A DNA stretch of 64,000 bases, from the NCBI GenBank assembly GCA_030247855.1, contig JAPDRN010000001.1:558001-622000 (forward strand). Direction: 5' to 3'. This DNA is from Knufia peltigerae. Lineage: Eukaryota > Ascomycota > Eurotiomycetes > Chaetothyriales > Trichomeriaceae. Below the pieces are notes generated by a model. That model was given only the letters and a program-made list of their open reading frames with translations, did no database searches and had not been told where the DNA came from. A program made the position numbers and the translations under genes. This document shows positions 43,960 to 56,004 of the stretch, one piece after another. Position 1 is the first letter of the stretch, and every line of letters starts with the position of its first letter.

Positions 43960-44952
43960 ATGTCCGACAAGCCTTCAATCGTCATCGTCCCCGGGGCCAT
44001 GGGAATCCCCGAGTTTTACGATCCAGTCGTGAACCTAGTGAGAGCCCAAGGGTACGAGATAAAAGGGCTTCACCTTCCGAGTGTCAACCCGAACACTGGC
44101 CTTGTTGACAGAGAACCGACCACCATGTACGATGATGCCGCATTTGTAAGCTTTCCCCGTCATTGTCCCATCTCTGCATACTTTGCCGCAACATATGCAT
44201 ATCGGCTGCAGATGACAAATGTCGACTTCATCCCTCTCGCTTCAAACTAATGTGTGGACTCGCTTGCTGACACCGCTGCCCGAAAATCGACGAAGATTGC
44301 CAAAGAGGTCGAGAAACTCGCTGACGAGGGCAAAAATATCGTCCTCGTACCTCACTCTTACGGAGGTGTACCGACCACCGAATCCACAAAGGGTTTGTCG
44401 AGAGCAGAACGACAAGCACAGGGGAAGCCCGGTGGAATTGTACGACTTGCGTACATGACTTGCCTGGTGCCCGCCATGGGAATGCCAGCGGCGGCAGTGT
44501 TGGGAGAAGTGCCGGAAGAACAGCAAATTGGCATGAAGATCGATGTAAGCCTGCCTCTTCTCTCCCGATTCGAATCTCATCATCTTGACACATCCCGCCA
44601 GGAGAAAGGATTCTTGTACCACGAGGATATCGCGAGAGCCGCTGATCTCTGCTTCACGGACATGTCGCCAGAAGAAGGCATGGCCTGGATCAAACGGTTT
44701 CCACGACATTCATCGGTCAGTTTCGGTGGACCGCTGACACATGCCGGATACAAGGACATTCCGGTGTCGTATCTGGTGTGCGAGAACGACAGGTGCATCC
44801 CACCTGACCATCAGCGAAAAGGTATTGATTTGATCGAGAAAGTAAGCGGCAGAAAGGTCGACGTCAGCAGTCTCCAGGGTGATCACTGTGCGCCGGCCTA
44901 TAATGGCCAAGAGGTGAGCCAGTGGCTTTTGGCTGTGGCAAGGAAGTCCTGA
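43960..44952 (+). CDS. Alpha/beta hydrolase (esterase-like), inside the gentisate cluster
   Basis: Three exons, 43960-44145, 44296-44544 and 44602-44952, give 261 residues. The protein opens KPSIVIVPGAMGIPEFYDPV, the oxyanion region. The nucleophile elbow is VPHSYGG with Ser. The acid is likely the Asp of CENDRCIP and the base the His of QGDHCAPAY. This matches EstC-like and methylesterase-type hydrolases, and plant methyl salicylate esterases are distant members of the same broad fold. The 150-nt first intron ends at an AG at 44294-44295; splicing there restores YDDAAF-IAKEVEKLAD. Position in the cluster suggests it supplies the aromatic acid by cleaving an ester, for example an alkyl hydroxybenzoate. 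That is inference; the substrate is unknown. Confidence 0.88.
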
Positions 44953-45245
44953 TCTGCGACTTTTGATTCTGGTGACATATTGCCGCCGCCAGGGACTACC
45001 GGAAATTGGTATAGGTGAATAGTTGACCAGTTCAGTGGAACTCCGTGCTAGCTTTCATGATAATGCTAGCGTAACCCACGCCTTCAGCAGCATTGCACTG
45101 TCTTTGCTTCGTGGCATGGATGACTCCATCAGTAGCCAGGACAGCTACCTGCGGCAGAATTTGTTGTAAGGATTGCCGAACGGTTAATGCATCGTAACTC
45201 CATAGATCATTGATCGACACCATTCCAGACGAAATCTGTGCATCT

Positions 45246-48046
45246 TCAGCCAGATAACATTGCCGCTATGCCGGTGTCCACACCAACAAGATCTGAGAAG
45301 AGATCCAAATTCGCATCTGTCCAATATTGAGGCATATGCATATCGAACATGGCAAAGGGATCATCGGGTTGTATCGTGTTTGACAAGGCACCATTGAGCA
45401 GTGCAGGTGGGCCCATGCCGCCGGCATTTTGCGTCGTCATTCTTGACTCTTGCTGTGCCTGCATCTGGGCAGGGTCCGAAGGATTCTGGTAAGATGAGAA
45501 AGCCGACAGAACCGTGGGGCCATGCTCCGGATTGAATTGTGCAAGAGTCATACAGATCTGAACAAGCTTTACCAAGGTTCTCTGAATTCTCTTGGACGAT
45601 CGAGTGCCTTCACCGAACCGTTGTAACGCTTCTGCAGCTCGGCGTAGGCAAGTGATCATCCCGATGACCTTGTCACAGTCGAAGGATTCTGATATTGTGA
45701 TGGTCGCTCCGCCGTGGCTCCACTTATTGACAGTGGTGATTTTGAGTAAAATGCACCCGAAAATGACGAGGGCTGCATTAAAAGCTGAGAAGATCAAGTC
45801 AATCACCTGATGAGCCTGGCCCCAAGGATAAGACTTACTATAGTATGCTGAGAACCACCATGCTCCGAGTAGCGTAGGAGGCTTGCTGGTTTTGTAAACA
45901 ATCTGCACGATTTCTGCAGCACACTGCTCGCAAATCAGGAGGCTTTTCTCGGCCAGATCCAGAAAGTATGGGTCCTCATCGTCCATTTGAACCGTGGCTG
46001 CTCTGTAATGCGCTCGTTTTCTCAAGAAGGCACTGAGGACCGGCCTATGCAGCAATATGCGAGTATTCAGATACCTCAACGTGATGATGACACTTAGTCT
46101 ATCAAAGACCGGGTCCCATGTGGATGTTGAGATTGATTCCGAGTCGAATGTATCCCAAGGTCTCCTTTGGAGCTGCGGAAATAGGTTGCGCTTCCAGACA
46201 GACAGCCTTTGTTCCAGGGCTAGTGTTCGTTCTATGAGAGTAAGCATGGATATGTCTGGGTCGAAGTCGACATTCGAGCCGTAGAGTTGAGTGATGACGT
46301 CGCCCAGGATGTAGTAAAGTTGGCTACACAAGGCGTCAGTGGGATTAGTAGAAGTGCGCTGTGTGGGCCACTCACATTGTGGCAATGTAGAGGCAAACAG
46401 TGTCGGGCGGCTCTACAGTTCCGCTCAAGGCTGTAATAGTTCCAATTGAGCTTATTGCAAGCTTTTCTAGCTTCTGGTTGACCGGAAGGTCCAGTTTTAC
46501 GTATTCGTTTGGTATAGTTGATGGTCGGCCGAATGTCATAGATAATGTTCTGTCCAAGGTTAGCGATCCTTATTAACCACCTTTGCAAAAGACATGTTTC
46601 ATTAGTGGAGACATAGAGAAGGGCCACTCACCTGTCTAGAACCACACAAGCGAACCATACTCGCTTACGAAGCTCTGCTTCTAGCAAAGAACAGTCGGCG
46701 GAGGCATTCCGTGAATGTAAGCCCAGTTGCAAAGCTGCCCTGACTGCCAATCCATGAAGATTCCAGGCTTGGTCAGATCTTTGTGTGCCTTGCCGATACT
46801 GTGCCATCAACAAGAGACATTGTACTATGACATATCAGCGATCGAATCCATCAATATGCCAAATCAAAATGGACACGGCATGGGAAAGTTGTCCAACATC
46901 CCACGGGTAGGATGCCAGCAAGTCTCAGTCCCTTCAGGGATCAAGAACAAGAGGATACGATTCAGCGATTTGATACGGCCTGATAATGACCTAATATCTC
47001 CTCACACCATATCGTCACAGGTCATAAGTCATGCATAAATCAGTACCGTACTCACCTGTTTCGAGTCTGGCAGACTTCATCTCTATCTCAGATGCCAGCG
47101 CCTGTGCTCTTTCGATGAACACATCTGATTCTGCCGCATTCTTCTCCGCCGTCTGATCTGGCTTTGCACTGATATACGTGGCAAAGGCGAAGATAACGTT
47201 AAGCAGACATAACCAAGATCGACTGACTGCGGTCAATCTGTTGCGCCTGGCATTTGCATAAGTCCTAAGGACGGATTCTTCATGGATGTACGGAAAGAGC
47301 ATCCCAGTGTCGGCGAAGAAGAGCTTTATCAACAAAAGCGCTTTGTTCTCTGGCGGCAATGATCGTACGTTGATGCCTTGCCGGGCTATAGGGCTCGTTT
47401 CAGATGGCAGAGTCGTCATGGGCGAGACTGCCCGAGACACGATGTCGGCTGTCAGACTATGCTCCGCATGTCTTGATTGACCCATGGCTTTGAGAGAAGC
47501 AGAAGTCGCATCCGAAATCTCACGCAGAAGTGATATGTTGGAAGAGGGTCCATAGAATCGAACCTCTTTCTCCTCTGGGTCAGTGATGGCCGCCATGCCG
47601 TCTACTGAGTCCTCGCCACCATTTTGTTGTGCAAGGTCGTCGTCATCCAGGATAGCAACATCGTCTCCGTCGTGTGTAGGTGGAAGAACTTCAACACTTC
47701 CACGAAACTGTCGGCTCGCACCTTCAGCATCGTGGTTGGACTGGTCTGATTGCCCTGGTGACTGGTCCTTCTGCTGCACGAGTTGTCGCAATGTATCTTC
47801 TATGGCACGGAGGCGTTCATCATAACCGGTGGGTGCCTGGATAGGTTTGCTACTGCCGGCGGTTGGTTGTTGGTAGATACACTCAAACCCGAGCTCGACA
47901 CAGAGGCTACATGAGGGCTTCGCACCATTGCAACGTGATTTCCGGTTCCTGCAGGAAGTACAGGCTAGCGCTATCCTGCGCCGTTTGTACGACGGCGGAG
48001 GAGAGGCCGCCTCTTGGGGATCAGGCTGCGGGTGAGGTGCTGGCAT
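45246..48046 (-). CDS. Zn2Cys6 transcription factor, cluster regulator
   Basis: Fungal binuclear zinc-cluster activator with a fungal-specific transcription factor domain. Five exons on the minus strand: 47056-48046, 46632-46824, 46376-46549, 45839-46323 and 45246-45784. They give 793 residues. The cluster is C29-x2-C-x6-C-x6-C-x2-C-x6-C56 (CTSCRNRKSRCNGAKPSC then CVELGFEC), a perfect spacing, preceded by a basic YKRRRIAL. A linker of about 40 residues leads to YDERLRAIEDTLRQLVQQKD, a short coiled coil for dimerising. The regulatory domain has LFFADTGMLFPYIHEESVLR, LMAQYRQGTQRSDQAWNLHG, and the WWFSAYY-TFNAALVIFG end reconstructed by removing a 54-nt intron. The first intron, 231 nt, is long for this gene. 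It shares a divergent promoter with the FAH-family hydrolase, so a role in inducing the cluster is likely. Confidence 0.92.
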
Positions 48047-48591
48047 GGTATTCGACTTCGAGAGAGCCTGAAACGGGGTCCAAGTGGAATGATTTGTCAC
48101 GTGTAGGACTCGCCGTCATCAGATTCCGAAGCGTAGTCCGTGGTCGTTCAGGGTATATCGGGAAGGGTATCGAGGATTGATGGTTGTTGATAAGATGCTA
48201 CACAGAGATGGACACCTTTAAGAAGCCGTGTGGATTTCTCGTTCCATCATTTCTCAGCTCGATTCTTCCATGTTCGTATACGAGCCAACGTTGTAGTCAC
48301 TCGCGCCACCGAGCCAAACAGCCTCCTCGGTCATACAAATTCATTACCTTCCAGGCCTAGCCACTCCAGTGATGGATTGATGGACAGGCAGACTGTGACG
48401 ATTGAGGGTTCCGATGTCTCCCCGGCAAAGTGCGAAGTTAGAGACCAAGTTCCGGATTGTGGAGTCAGATCGCGATCAGGCCGGTGCTCGTTCCTTGTTG
48501 CCCCACGCATGCTCATCGGTTATGAACCATCGAGTCCATTCGCATTCTTGTTTTTCCAGAGACGAATACGACTTTTGCGTCTGTAGTCAAG
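48047..48591. promoter_or_regulatory. Bidirectional promoter, regulator and FAH hydrolase
   Basis: 545 bp between outward-facing starts. It carries TTCCGA at 48124-48129 and 48409-48414 and TTCCGGA at 48450-48456. TTCCGA also forms the right arm of the inverted repeat in the dioxygenase/hydroxylase promoter. If this half-site is real, the regulator may control itself as well as the hydrolase. Confidence 0.45.
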
Positions 48592-49689
48592 ATGAGAGTA
48601 CCGTGGACTAGGTTAATTCGCTTCAAGGCCGCCGATGGGCGCGTGCTGCGTGGCGAGCCGATACTCCCCAGCGAGGACTTTGATCTCGGGAAAGTGACCG
48701 AAGCAGACCAACTGAAGGCGAAGGTGATTGTGGGAGATGACCCTTTCGATACTACTGGGAAAACAGTTGTCAGCGACGAGGTTGTGACGGTTAAGACTCT
48801 GCTCGGTCCTCTGGCCAGAGACGAAGTACCAATCTTGAGATGCGTCGGGCTGAACTATGCGAAGCACAGTAAGTGGGCAAACCTCTTTATATTCCCGATC
48901 CGTTGAACGTGTACAAGCGCTGTCAATATACGTGCGGCAAAGTGTTGATAACAAGTGTGCGTGAGCAGTCAAGGAAGCGGGCAGGACGCCGCCTCCATTT
49001 CCATTCATCTTCTTCAAACCCAATACCACCGTCACAGACCACGGTGCCGCCGTGGTAATACCGAAGATCGCACAGGATGATCAAGCAGATTATGAAGGAG
49101 AGCTGGTACGTCGTTCCATGTATACGTTTGCTCGCTCTGACTAACAATACCAAGTGCATGGTCATCGGCAAAGACGCAAAGGACGTTTCGAAAGAGGATG
49201 CTCTTGACTACGTCGCTGCTTACACGGCAGGTAATGACGTGTCATCGCGCAAACTTCAGCGAGACCCAAATCTAGCTGGCCGAGTACCTCAATGGGGCTT
49301 CTCCAAGGGCTTCGACACGTTTGCTCCCATGGGGCCCTGTCTCGTGGCATCAGAACTCATCGGTGACCCTGCGAAGCTGCACTTGAAAACCATCATCGAC
49401 GGCGAGGTTAGGCAGGATGAGAGTGTTTCAGACCTACTGTTCGACTGTGCCTACTTGGTCTCATTCCTAAGTCAAGGCACGACTCTGCAGAAAGGAAGTG
49501 TTATTATGACCGGTACTCCTGGAGGTAGGTTCTCATGGACGACTCAGCAGCACCCGATCGTGGAGATACTAATTAGTCACAGGTGTCGGAGCTGGTTTCA
49601 ATCCTCCAAGGTATCTGTTGCCTGGAACGAAGATGGAAGTTGAGATTTCCAAAATTGGCACCTTGAAGAACCCAGTTGTATTTGCATAG
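48592..49689 (+). CDS. FAH-family hydrolase, probable fumarylpyruvate hydrolase
   Basis: Last step of the gentisate route, cleaving fumarylpyruvate (or maleylpyruvate) to pyruvate and a C4 acid. Four exons, 48592-48868, 48969-49105, 49155-49524 and 49583-49689, encode 296 residues. The FAH fold shows LRCVGLNYAKHI, then PFIFFKPN, the metal ligands in DYEGEL (Glu-x-Glu pattern), GNDVSSRKLQ and FSKGFDTFAPMGPC, and the late SVIMTGTPGGVGAGFNPP. The family also contains acylpyruvases and oxaloacetate decarboxylases. The cluster with gentisate dioxygenase makes fumarylpyruvate hydrolase the best guess. Start ATG 48592 gives an N-terminus of normal length. Confidence 0.9.
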
Positions 49690-50181
49690 ACCCGTCGAGT
49701 CCGTGCGAATTTTTTGACTTCCTGGAAAGATCAAGGAGAGAGAAGGAATAGAGATTCAAAAACGATCAACTGCCCATAGACGGATCTGATCACATCTTAA
49801 ACTGAGCAGAAAAACCGATGTCTCACTTACTTATCGAAGCAGTTGGCAGTGAATCAAAAGTTGACGTATAATTCCGGTTGACTTCGTCGTAGGTTTTCAG
49901 CCATTCTATAATGGCTTGCATGCTCTTCTCGCCCTGAAAACTTCGAGATTCGCTCTTTAAATTTCTTCTCGTGATCTCCAAGTTGTTCTCTGTAAGTCGT
50001 GGTTATTGTTTCGACAAAAGAAGAGAAATGGAAATGCTCGTCGTTTTGCCAAGCTGTGGATATTTATATCGATTGTTCCCTTTTCCTCAGCCTTCCCACC
50101 TTTGTACACACGACATCAAGACAGCTTGCTGCGACACATGACATGCTTTTCACGGTTCGATAACATCCTTTGATACAAAAA
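49690..50181. other. Right edge of cluster, HPM1 promoter region
   Basis: 492 bp with no supported gene. It holds the hydrolase 3' UTR and the HPM1 promoter. Confidence 0.5.
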
Positions 50182-51523
50182 ATGTCATTCTCATTTGGAT
50201 TTGGTGGCGACGACATCGAAGACGACGAAGGAAACCATGAAGACCAAGTCGCTCTGACGGGGAAAATCTCATCATGTACAATAACCGACAAAGTTGCTTC
50301 TCAAGCACAAACTATTTTGCCCAAGAGGCACTCACTTGAAGACCTGGTAGGTCGAATCATGCAATATCCGGGAAGATGGATCCCGCAACCTTCAAGCCAA
50401 GTGTGGAATTACAGATAGCCCTCGTCATGCGAGGCTGCCTTGCAGGGGCTCTGGTTGCGAAAACATCAAATCTCCCGTCACCACGTATGACCCTCTTCTA
50501 ACAAGGGCACAGTTATCATCTATACCTTCTCAAATATCATACAACACCCTCGTGATACCGAACTCGACGCACCAGTCACCATCCAGTCGACCTAGCGGCG
50601 GCATCACCGTCCAACGCCGGTCACTATTCGATATCCGAGCCCAACTCATGGCCGAGGCCAACCCCGAAACGCACGACGCGGCAGACATCCTCCTATCGGG
50701 CTTGGAGAACGGAGATTTGTCGGCCGGCATCTACGAAGGTGGCTTCAAGACCTGGGAGTGCTCCGTCGACCTGGCCTCCCTGGTGACGAGCCTAGATCTG
50801 AGTCAAAACTGGCACATCGTCGAGTTGGGCGCCGGTAGTGCCGTGCCCAGTCTATCACTCCTGAACGACTTCCTCACGAGCACCGAAGATGATCATCATC
50901 GCCGTGGATCTAAACGCGGAACCCTCAAATTCACGCTCTGCGACTACAACGAAGACGTGCTCAGATTGTGCACTGCTCCAAATGTCTTTTTGAATTATCA
51001 CCGCCACTCCCGCCTCCACCACACTCTTCGGAACCGTTCTCAAACACAAGAAGGCGCGTCGTCATCATCAAACAATGAACCAGTCAACGAGAGTGAAGGT
51101 CAATCCGAAGACGAAGGCGAACTTGACATTGAAGGGTTAGGGGAAAATTTCATCAACACCACCCTCGACGAAATTCGTTCACGAGATATCTCTTTCGATT
51201 TCATATCCGGAGCCTGGGGCGACGCCTTTCTCGATCTTGTTCCTTCCAATGGCACGTCCGAGAATCTACTAATACTCGCGTCGGAGACCATCTATTCACC
51301 ATCCACCATCACTCCCTTCACGGAGACGGTTGTGAAGCTACTACGTCGCCAGTCTTCGGGAAGTGCAATGGCCTGGGTGGCGGCTAAAAAGGTCTACTTT
51401 GGTGTCGGAGGGGGCGTCGACGAGTTTCTGAGCGAAACCACAACTCGCCAGGCAAAGAGCACCACCCTACTAGAAACGAAAGACACCGGCGTTGGGAGGG
51501 TGGTGCTGGAAGTCACTTTGTGA
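50182..51523 (+). CDS. hpm1: Histidine protein methyltransferase, Hpm1 type
   Basis: SAM-dependent enzyme of the METTL18/Hpm1 group; in yeast it methylates a histidine of ribosomal protein uL3. Exons 50182-50346 and 50513-51523 give 391 residues. The N-terminus MSFSFGFGGDDIEDDEG is typical. Across the 166-nt intron the frame restores RHSLEDL-LSSIPSQISYNTLV. The conserved region YEGGFKTWECSVDLASLV leads to the SAM-binding motif IVELGAGSAVPSLSLL, then the acidic-loop region FTLCDYNEDVL. An Asp/Glu-rich, Ser-rich insert separates the two halves of the domain, and FDFISGAWGDAF follows. The enzyme looks complete. Confidence 0.9.
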
Positions 51524-51837
51524 AGGTCTACTTGTACTGAACCAACGTTCAACTTTTTTCCCACACCATCAATTTGATATTCTATCGACTCTTCTGTTCT
51601 GGCCAGGAGCCCACTTCCCACTCTACCTGGGATAAGTAAGCTCCAGTGTGCCCCCCATCACCCGCCACGCAGCAATTTGATAAACTACTAAAGACACCAG
51701 CCGCAAACCCCCGGAACATTTTGAGGGAAGACTAAAATACACACAACAGCTTTTTTGTGGAAGATGCAAAAGACTCTCCATCATGATGCGTAACATTCTC
51801 CACAAACGCACCGCAATTACCGCTTTCTGTAAATCTT
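51524..51837. other. Convergent 3' region, HPM1 and eIF3a
   Basis: 314 bp between two stop codons, with no gene supported. Confidence 0.5.
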
Positions 51838-54800
51838 CTACTGACGGTTGCGCATGCTGGGGGGCACGTACCTGCCACCAGTGCCACCAGTGGCAGGTTT
51901 TCTCGGTGCCGACGCTGGAGATTCTTCGTTGCTGCCATGTGCAGGTGACCCGGCACCCTCTCTCGACAAACTGCGGCCTCCTTCTCTCATGTGTGCAGGG
52001 ACGTACTTGCGTTCAGGGCCGCTGTTAGCGGGCGAGGCGGATGAGCCGCGCATGGGCAGGTCTCGAGGTGGTGGCAGATCGCCACCAGAAGGACCACCAC
52101 CTCGGCGCATGTGAGGAGGCACATAGCCGGAGCGGGTAGGCTGTGATGAGGCGGGTTCAGGAGTTGGTGCTTGGGCGGGCTCGGTTGGAGCTTGACCAGA
52201 TGCTTCTGCGGCTTTTCGAGCTGCTTCACGATCACGCCAGCCACCACCCCCCTTACCAGCCAGGTTGAGACGAGGTGCTATGCGGCCTTCTTCGGACTCT
52301 GTAGGAGTGTCCACAGGGACGGCCTCGCGAGGACGACTGAACGGTGCAGGCCTCTCAGTTTCGGGTCCCTTACGGGCTGCTCGTCTGGCTGCCGCTTCTT
52401 CCTCCCGTTGCATTTGGCGGCGTGCAGCGTCGTCACGCTCCGCACGCTCGGCTTCAGCTTTAGCTCGTCGCTCAGCGACAACTCGCTTCTTCTCTTCTTC
52501 AGCCTTAGCCTTCTCCTCTTCTTCACGTGCTCTGCGCTCCTCCTCTTCACGAATGCGTCGATCCTCTTCTTCTTGCTCCTCGCGCTCTCTGATCTTTCTC
52601 TCCTGGACCTCTCTGACGCGCTTCCGTTTCTCTTCCTCAAACTCACGCTCAGCCTTCTTACGCAATCTTTCGAACTCGGTTGAACGACGCTCGGTTATTT
52701 GGCCCTTGAATGAGTCGTAGTACTTGACAAGTCTACTGAGGCGGTGCTTCAGGGCCAAGCCTTGCTTGTGTTTCTCCTGGGCTTCCTGCAGAGTCTCTTC
52801 TTTGGTCTGTTCGTAGACCTTCACATCCTCTTCACGCTGCTTCTCGTAATCTTGGGCTTGGTACTTGAGTTCTTCTCGACGGAAAGCTCGCTCGAGATGG
52901 TCAATACGCTTGGCAGTGACTGCAACCTTCTCATCCTTCTTCGTCTTGTTGTTGGCCAAGTGCTGTAGCTTCATGTTCCGAATGGCAACGGAATCTAGAT
53001 TGTCGATATCGACGCCTTCAAGGTCAATGTCTCCGGTGGTAGACTTGAGTTCTTGCAATTGCTTCTCAATCTCTTGTCGGCGAATGCGAGCTTGCTCGTC
53101 CTTAACGCGCTTCAGCTCACGTGCTCTGGTCTCTTCACGGAGACGTTGGGCTTCGGCTTCGGCCTGCTGCTGGGCTCGGATGCGACGACGAGTCTCTTCT
53201 TCCCGCTGTTTCTTGGAGAACGCCTCAGAGGCCTCCTCCTTCCTCTTCTCGATAATGACGCGTCTTGCAAGCATGGCCTCGTGCTCTTCTTGTGCACCAG
53301 CCTCGGCACGAGCCAGGGCGGATTCTCGTGCAGCGAGACGAGCTTTGTTGTATGAAGGATCGACATACATGCAAGTAATGTGCAAGGTCTTGGCCAGGCG
53401 GGTGAGTTGTGAGCGTGCAATTTCAGCCGGAGTATTTTGAAGACGTTGAACAGAGCCAGTTTCGCTTTCTGCAGATCCTGCAGCACTCCCAGAATGAATT
53501 GCCTTGGCGGAAGAGAAGACGTCGGAGTCAAATGCAAGGATACCAGAGACATGGTCAAGACGAATAGACAGGTCACCCTTCTTGCAACCATTCATGATGA
53601 ACTTTTCGATCATTGCAGGGGTGACTTCGAATGGCGCAGGGAACTGAGCCAGTCGAGTAACGAATCCGAGTTCGACAGACTCATATACCTGTGAGAGTTG
53701 CTGGAAAAGTCGCGTCAGGATAACTTGTTGAAGAGGCAGCACATATTTCTCCATCTCGGGGTCCGAGCCAATTTGGGCAAGAATGGGCGAAATTTTCTTG
53801 CAAATGGACAGAGGGTGGAAGTCAACTTCCAATATGTTATAAAGATCCCTGATCTCAGGGCGAACTCTCTTCAGCAGACCCTTGTTCAACGCATCCTTGA
53901 AGAGACCGGCTCTGGTAGGAGCAAAGGGCATGCTGAGAAGGTTCGTCAGACGGGTATTCTTGTTCTTGCGTGCTTCGTCCACGTCAACGAGCGCCCCTCG
54001 CGAACGAGAAGTGCTGATGACGGGGATTGCAAGCGCAGACAACAAGACGAAAGAAGCAGCTTTTGTGAGAGACTCCTCAGTAACAACCGGATTGTCGCGC
54101 TTGAGGCCCTGCCCGGATGCCATGACTGTTGCCGATTGACGCAGCAGGTTGTAATACTTGTTCCAGGCGGCGGCATGGAACAAGAAGTTGTCGCTGACCA
54201 GGAAGATCTTGGTGAGTTTTTCGTAGTAGTTTGCCATCATGACGTTCTTTGCGGGTCGTTTCGACAAGGTCAAAAGCATGTGAATGTCCTCGACACTACG
54301 GAAAGCTTCTTGCCATAGCTCGAGTTCATCCGCGACGTTCAATTGTCGAAAACGGGTCTCAAGGTGACGTTGCAGAGTATCTGGCTCATTGAGATTGATA
54401 GCGTGCATCTGCGAGGAATACTTCGCGGCATTTTGAACGTGGTTCCGGAGCAGTTCGCAAAGGCGACGGAACTCGGTTTTCCGGGTGTATTTCAAACAGA
54501 AGTCGAAGGCCTGATGAGCAGTGCCCTGGTACATCACTTCCAAGCGAGCATTGTTTTTCAAGATTTCCAGAACCGTGCGATATGTTTCCCACAAGAATTT
54601 GAGCCATGGTGTTACAATGGCGCGGTCTGTTCGGTCTTTGGACTGTTCGCCGGAAACTGTGGCAAGGAGGATTGTTTCAGGGGTTTCGGTGGCCTCGAGA
54701 TCGTCAATGTTGAGGTTTGTCGTGGCTGCTGCAGTCTCAATGTTGGACTGGACCTGTTCTGCTTTTGCTTGCGCCTCCTGGACTTTTTTCTCGGCTAGTT

Positions 54801-55216
54801 CGATAAATTTCTTGAGAACCAACTAATTTAATGTCAGTACGAGTATACCCAACACATTTTTGTTCTCCCGAAACTCACTTCTATCGTCCCGACATTGGTA
54901 TTTTGTGCAATGTTCTTGTATTGGTAGAGGCCATCCTTGGCTGCCTTTCCTTTTCGCAAGTCGACGCTCAACTCTACGAAAAGGAGCATGACAGGCTCCA
55001 AGGAGGCGATGGGGCTATTTCGGGATCGCTTCGAGGTGACATGTTCGTGAAGGACGGTGAGTGCGGCTTGAGTTTGGTCAACGGCGATGAGTTCTTGTGC
55101 TCGCTAGAAGGGAATATGTCAGTCATACTGCGAGATCAATCTTTCGATAAGACTTGAGGACTTGATCAACTCACTCTGAGCACATTCTCGGGCCGGATAT
55201 GTGGTGGTGGAGGCAT
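51838..55216 (-). CDS. tif32: Translation initiation factor eIF3 subunit a
   Basis: Largest core subunit of eIF3, which organises the 40S pre-initiation complex. Three exons on the minus strand, 55175-55216 (MPPPPHIRPENVLR), 54879-55103 and 51838-54822, give 1083 residues. The N-terminus reads RAQELIAVDQTQAALTVLHE, then the TPR/PCI-type helical region with FLWETYRTVLEILKNNAR and LCELLRNHVQNAAKYSSQ. The PCI domain spans about residues 330-520, with LQQVILTRLFQQLSQVY. The C-terminal half is a highly charged Glu/Arg/Lys coiled coil (REEEERRAREEEEKAKAEEE), followed by an Arg/Gly/Pro-rich tail with three RYVPPHM-like repeats and a final RYVPPSMRNRQ. All is in one frame apart from two short 5' introns. 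Confidence 0.97.
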
Positions 55217-56004
55217 CTTGACGGTTGGCTTTAGAGACTCTTTTGAAATAAAGGAGATGATCAAGTAAATGATCTCTCGAGACTCTGATGCTAGCCTGTC
55301 CTAGAGATTGCCAGTGATAAAAAGATGGCCACGGATAGTCACAGGCGTGTCGATGAGCAAGTGTGCAGTTTGTGCCTAACCAAGTTCTTGGCAAGACTGG
55401 CGAATTTCGTCGCTGTGCAGTGAAGGGTGAAGAGAGGTGCGCCTAAATGCGGTTTAGTTCAAAGGTCACATGACACCACAATGCATTGAGCCATTCTCAC
55501 GCCTAAAATCCCGAAGATTTGCCGACCGTACACTTAACCCTCACCTTTCATGTCACGAGACCAAACTAGCACAAACAGCGTTAGCGCCAACCCTCCACCT
55601 ACCAATCCTGGGACAGTCCCTTCGGAATGGATCCACGTACGACCAGTTCCCGTTCCCCTTCTCCCCTGACTTCCAATTGTGTTACTTTCTTGCAATTCGT
55701 CTCCCTCGCTAACCAAAACCGATCCAGACACCAAGGAACTGATCTATCTGGGCATTCACCCTGAACAACTGCGCCTCGAGCCCTACTACTTCCTCAAGTA
55801 CAAGGTCGCAAAGACGGTCAAGGCCTACTGGGAAGCCAACAAGGTCCTCGCAAAGCGACAGTCCCTCCCTCCCCCGCCCCTCCGCCGAGTCGGTCATCTC
55901 CCACCTCGGTCTGGATACAACCGTGACCTCGAGGTCGCGAACATCCTCGACTACCACTCCTTTGCCTACGATCGCCACGACTTCTTCCCCTGCGGAAATT
56001 CAAC
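55217..56004. other. Divergent region eIF3a / G-gamma with a candidate upstream ORF
   Basis: 788 bp. The eIF3a promoter lies at its left. The right half is occupied by a plus-strand open frame with coding-like third positions, described separately. Confidence 0.4.
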
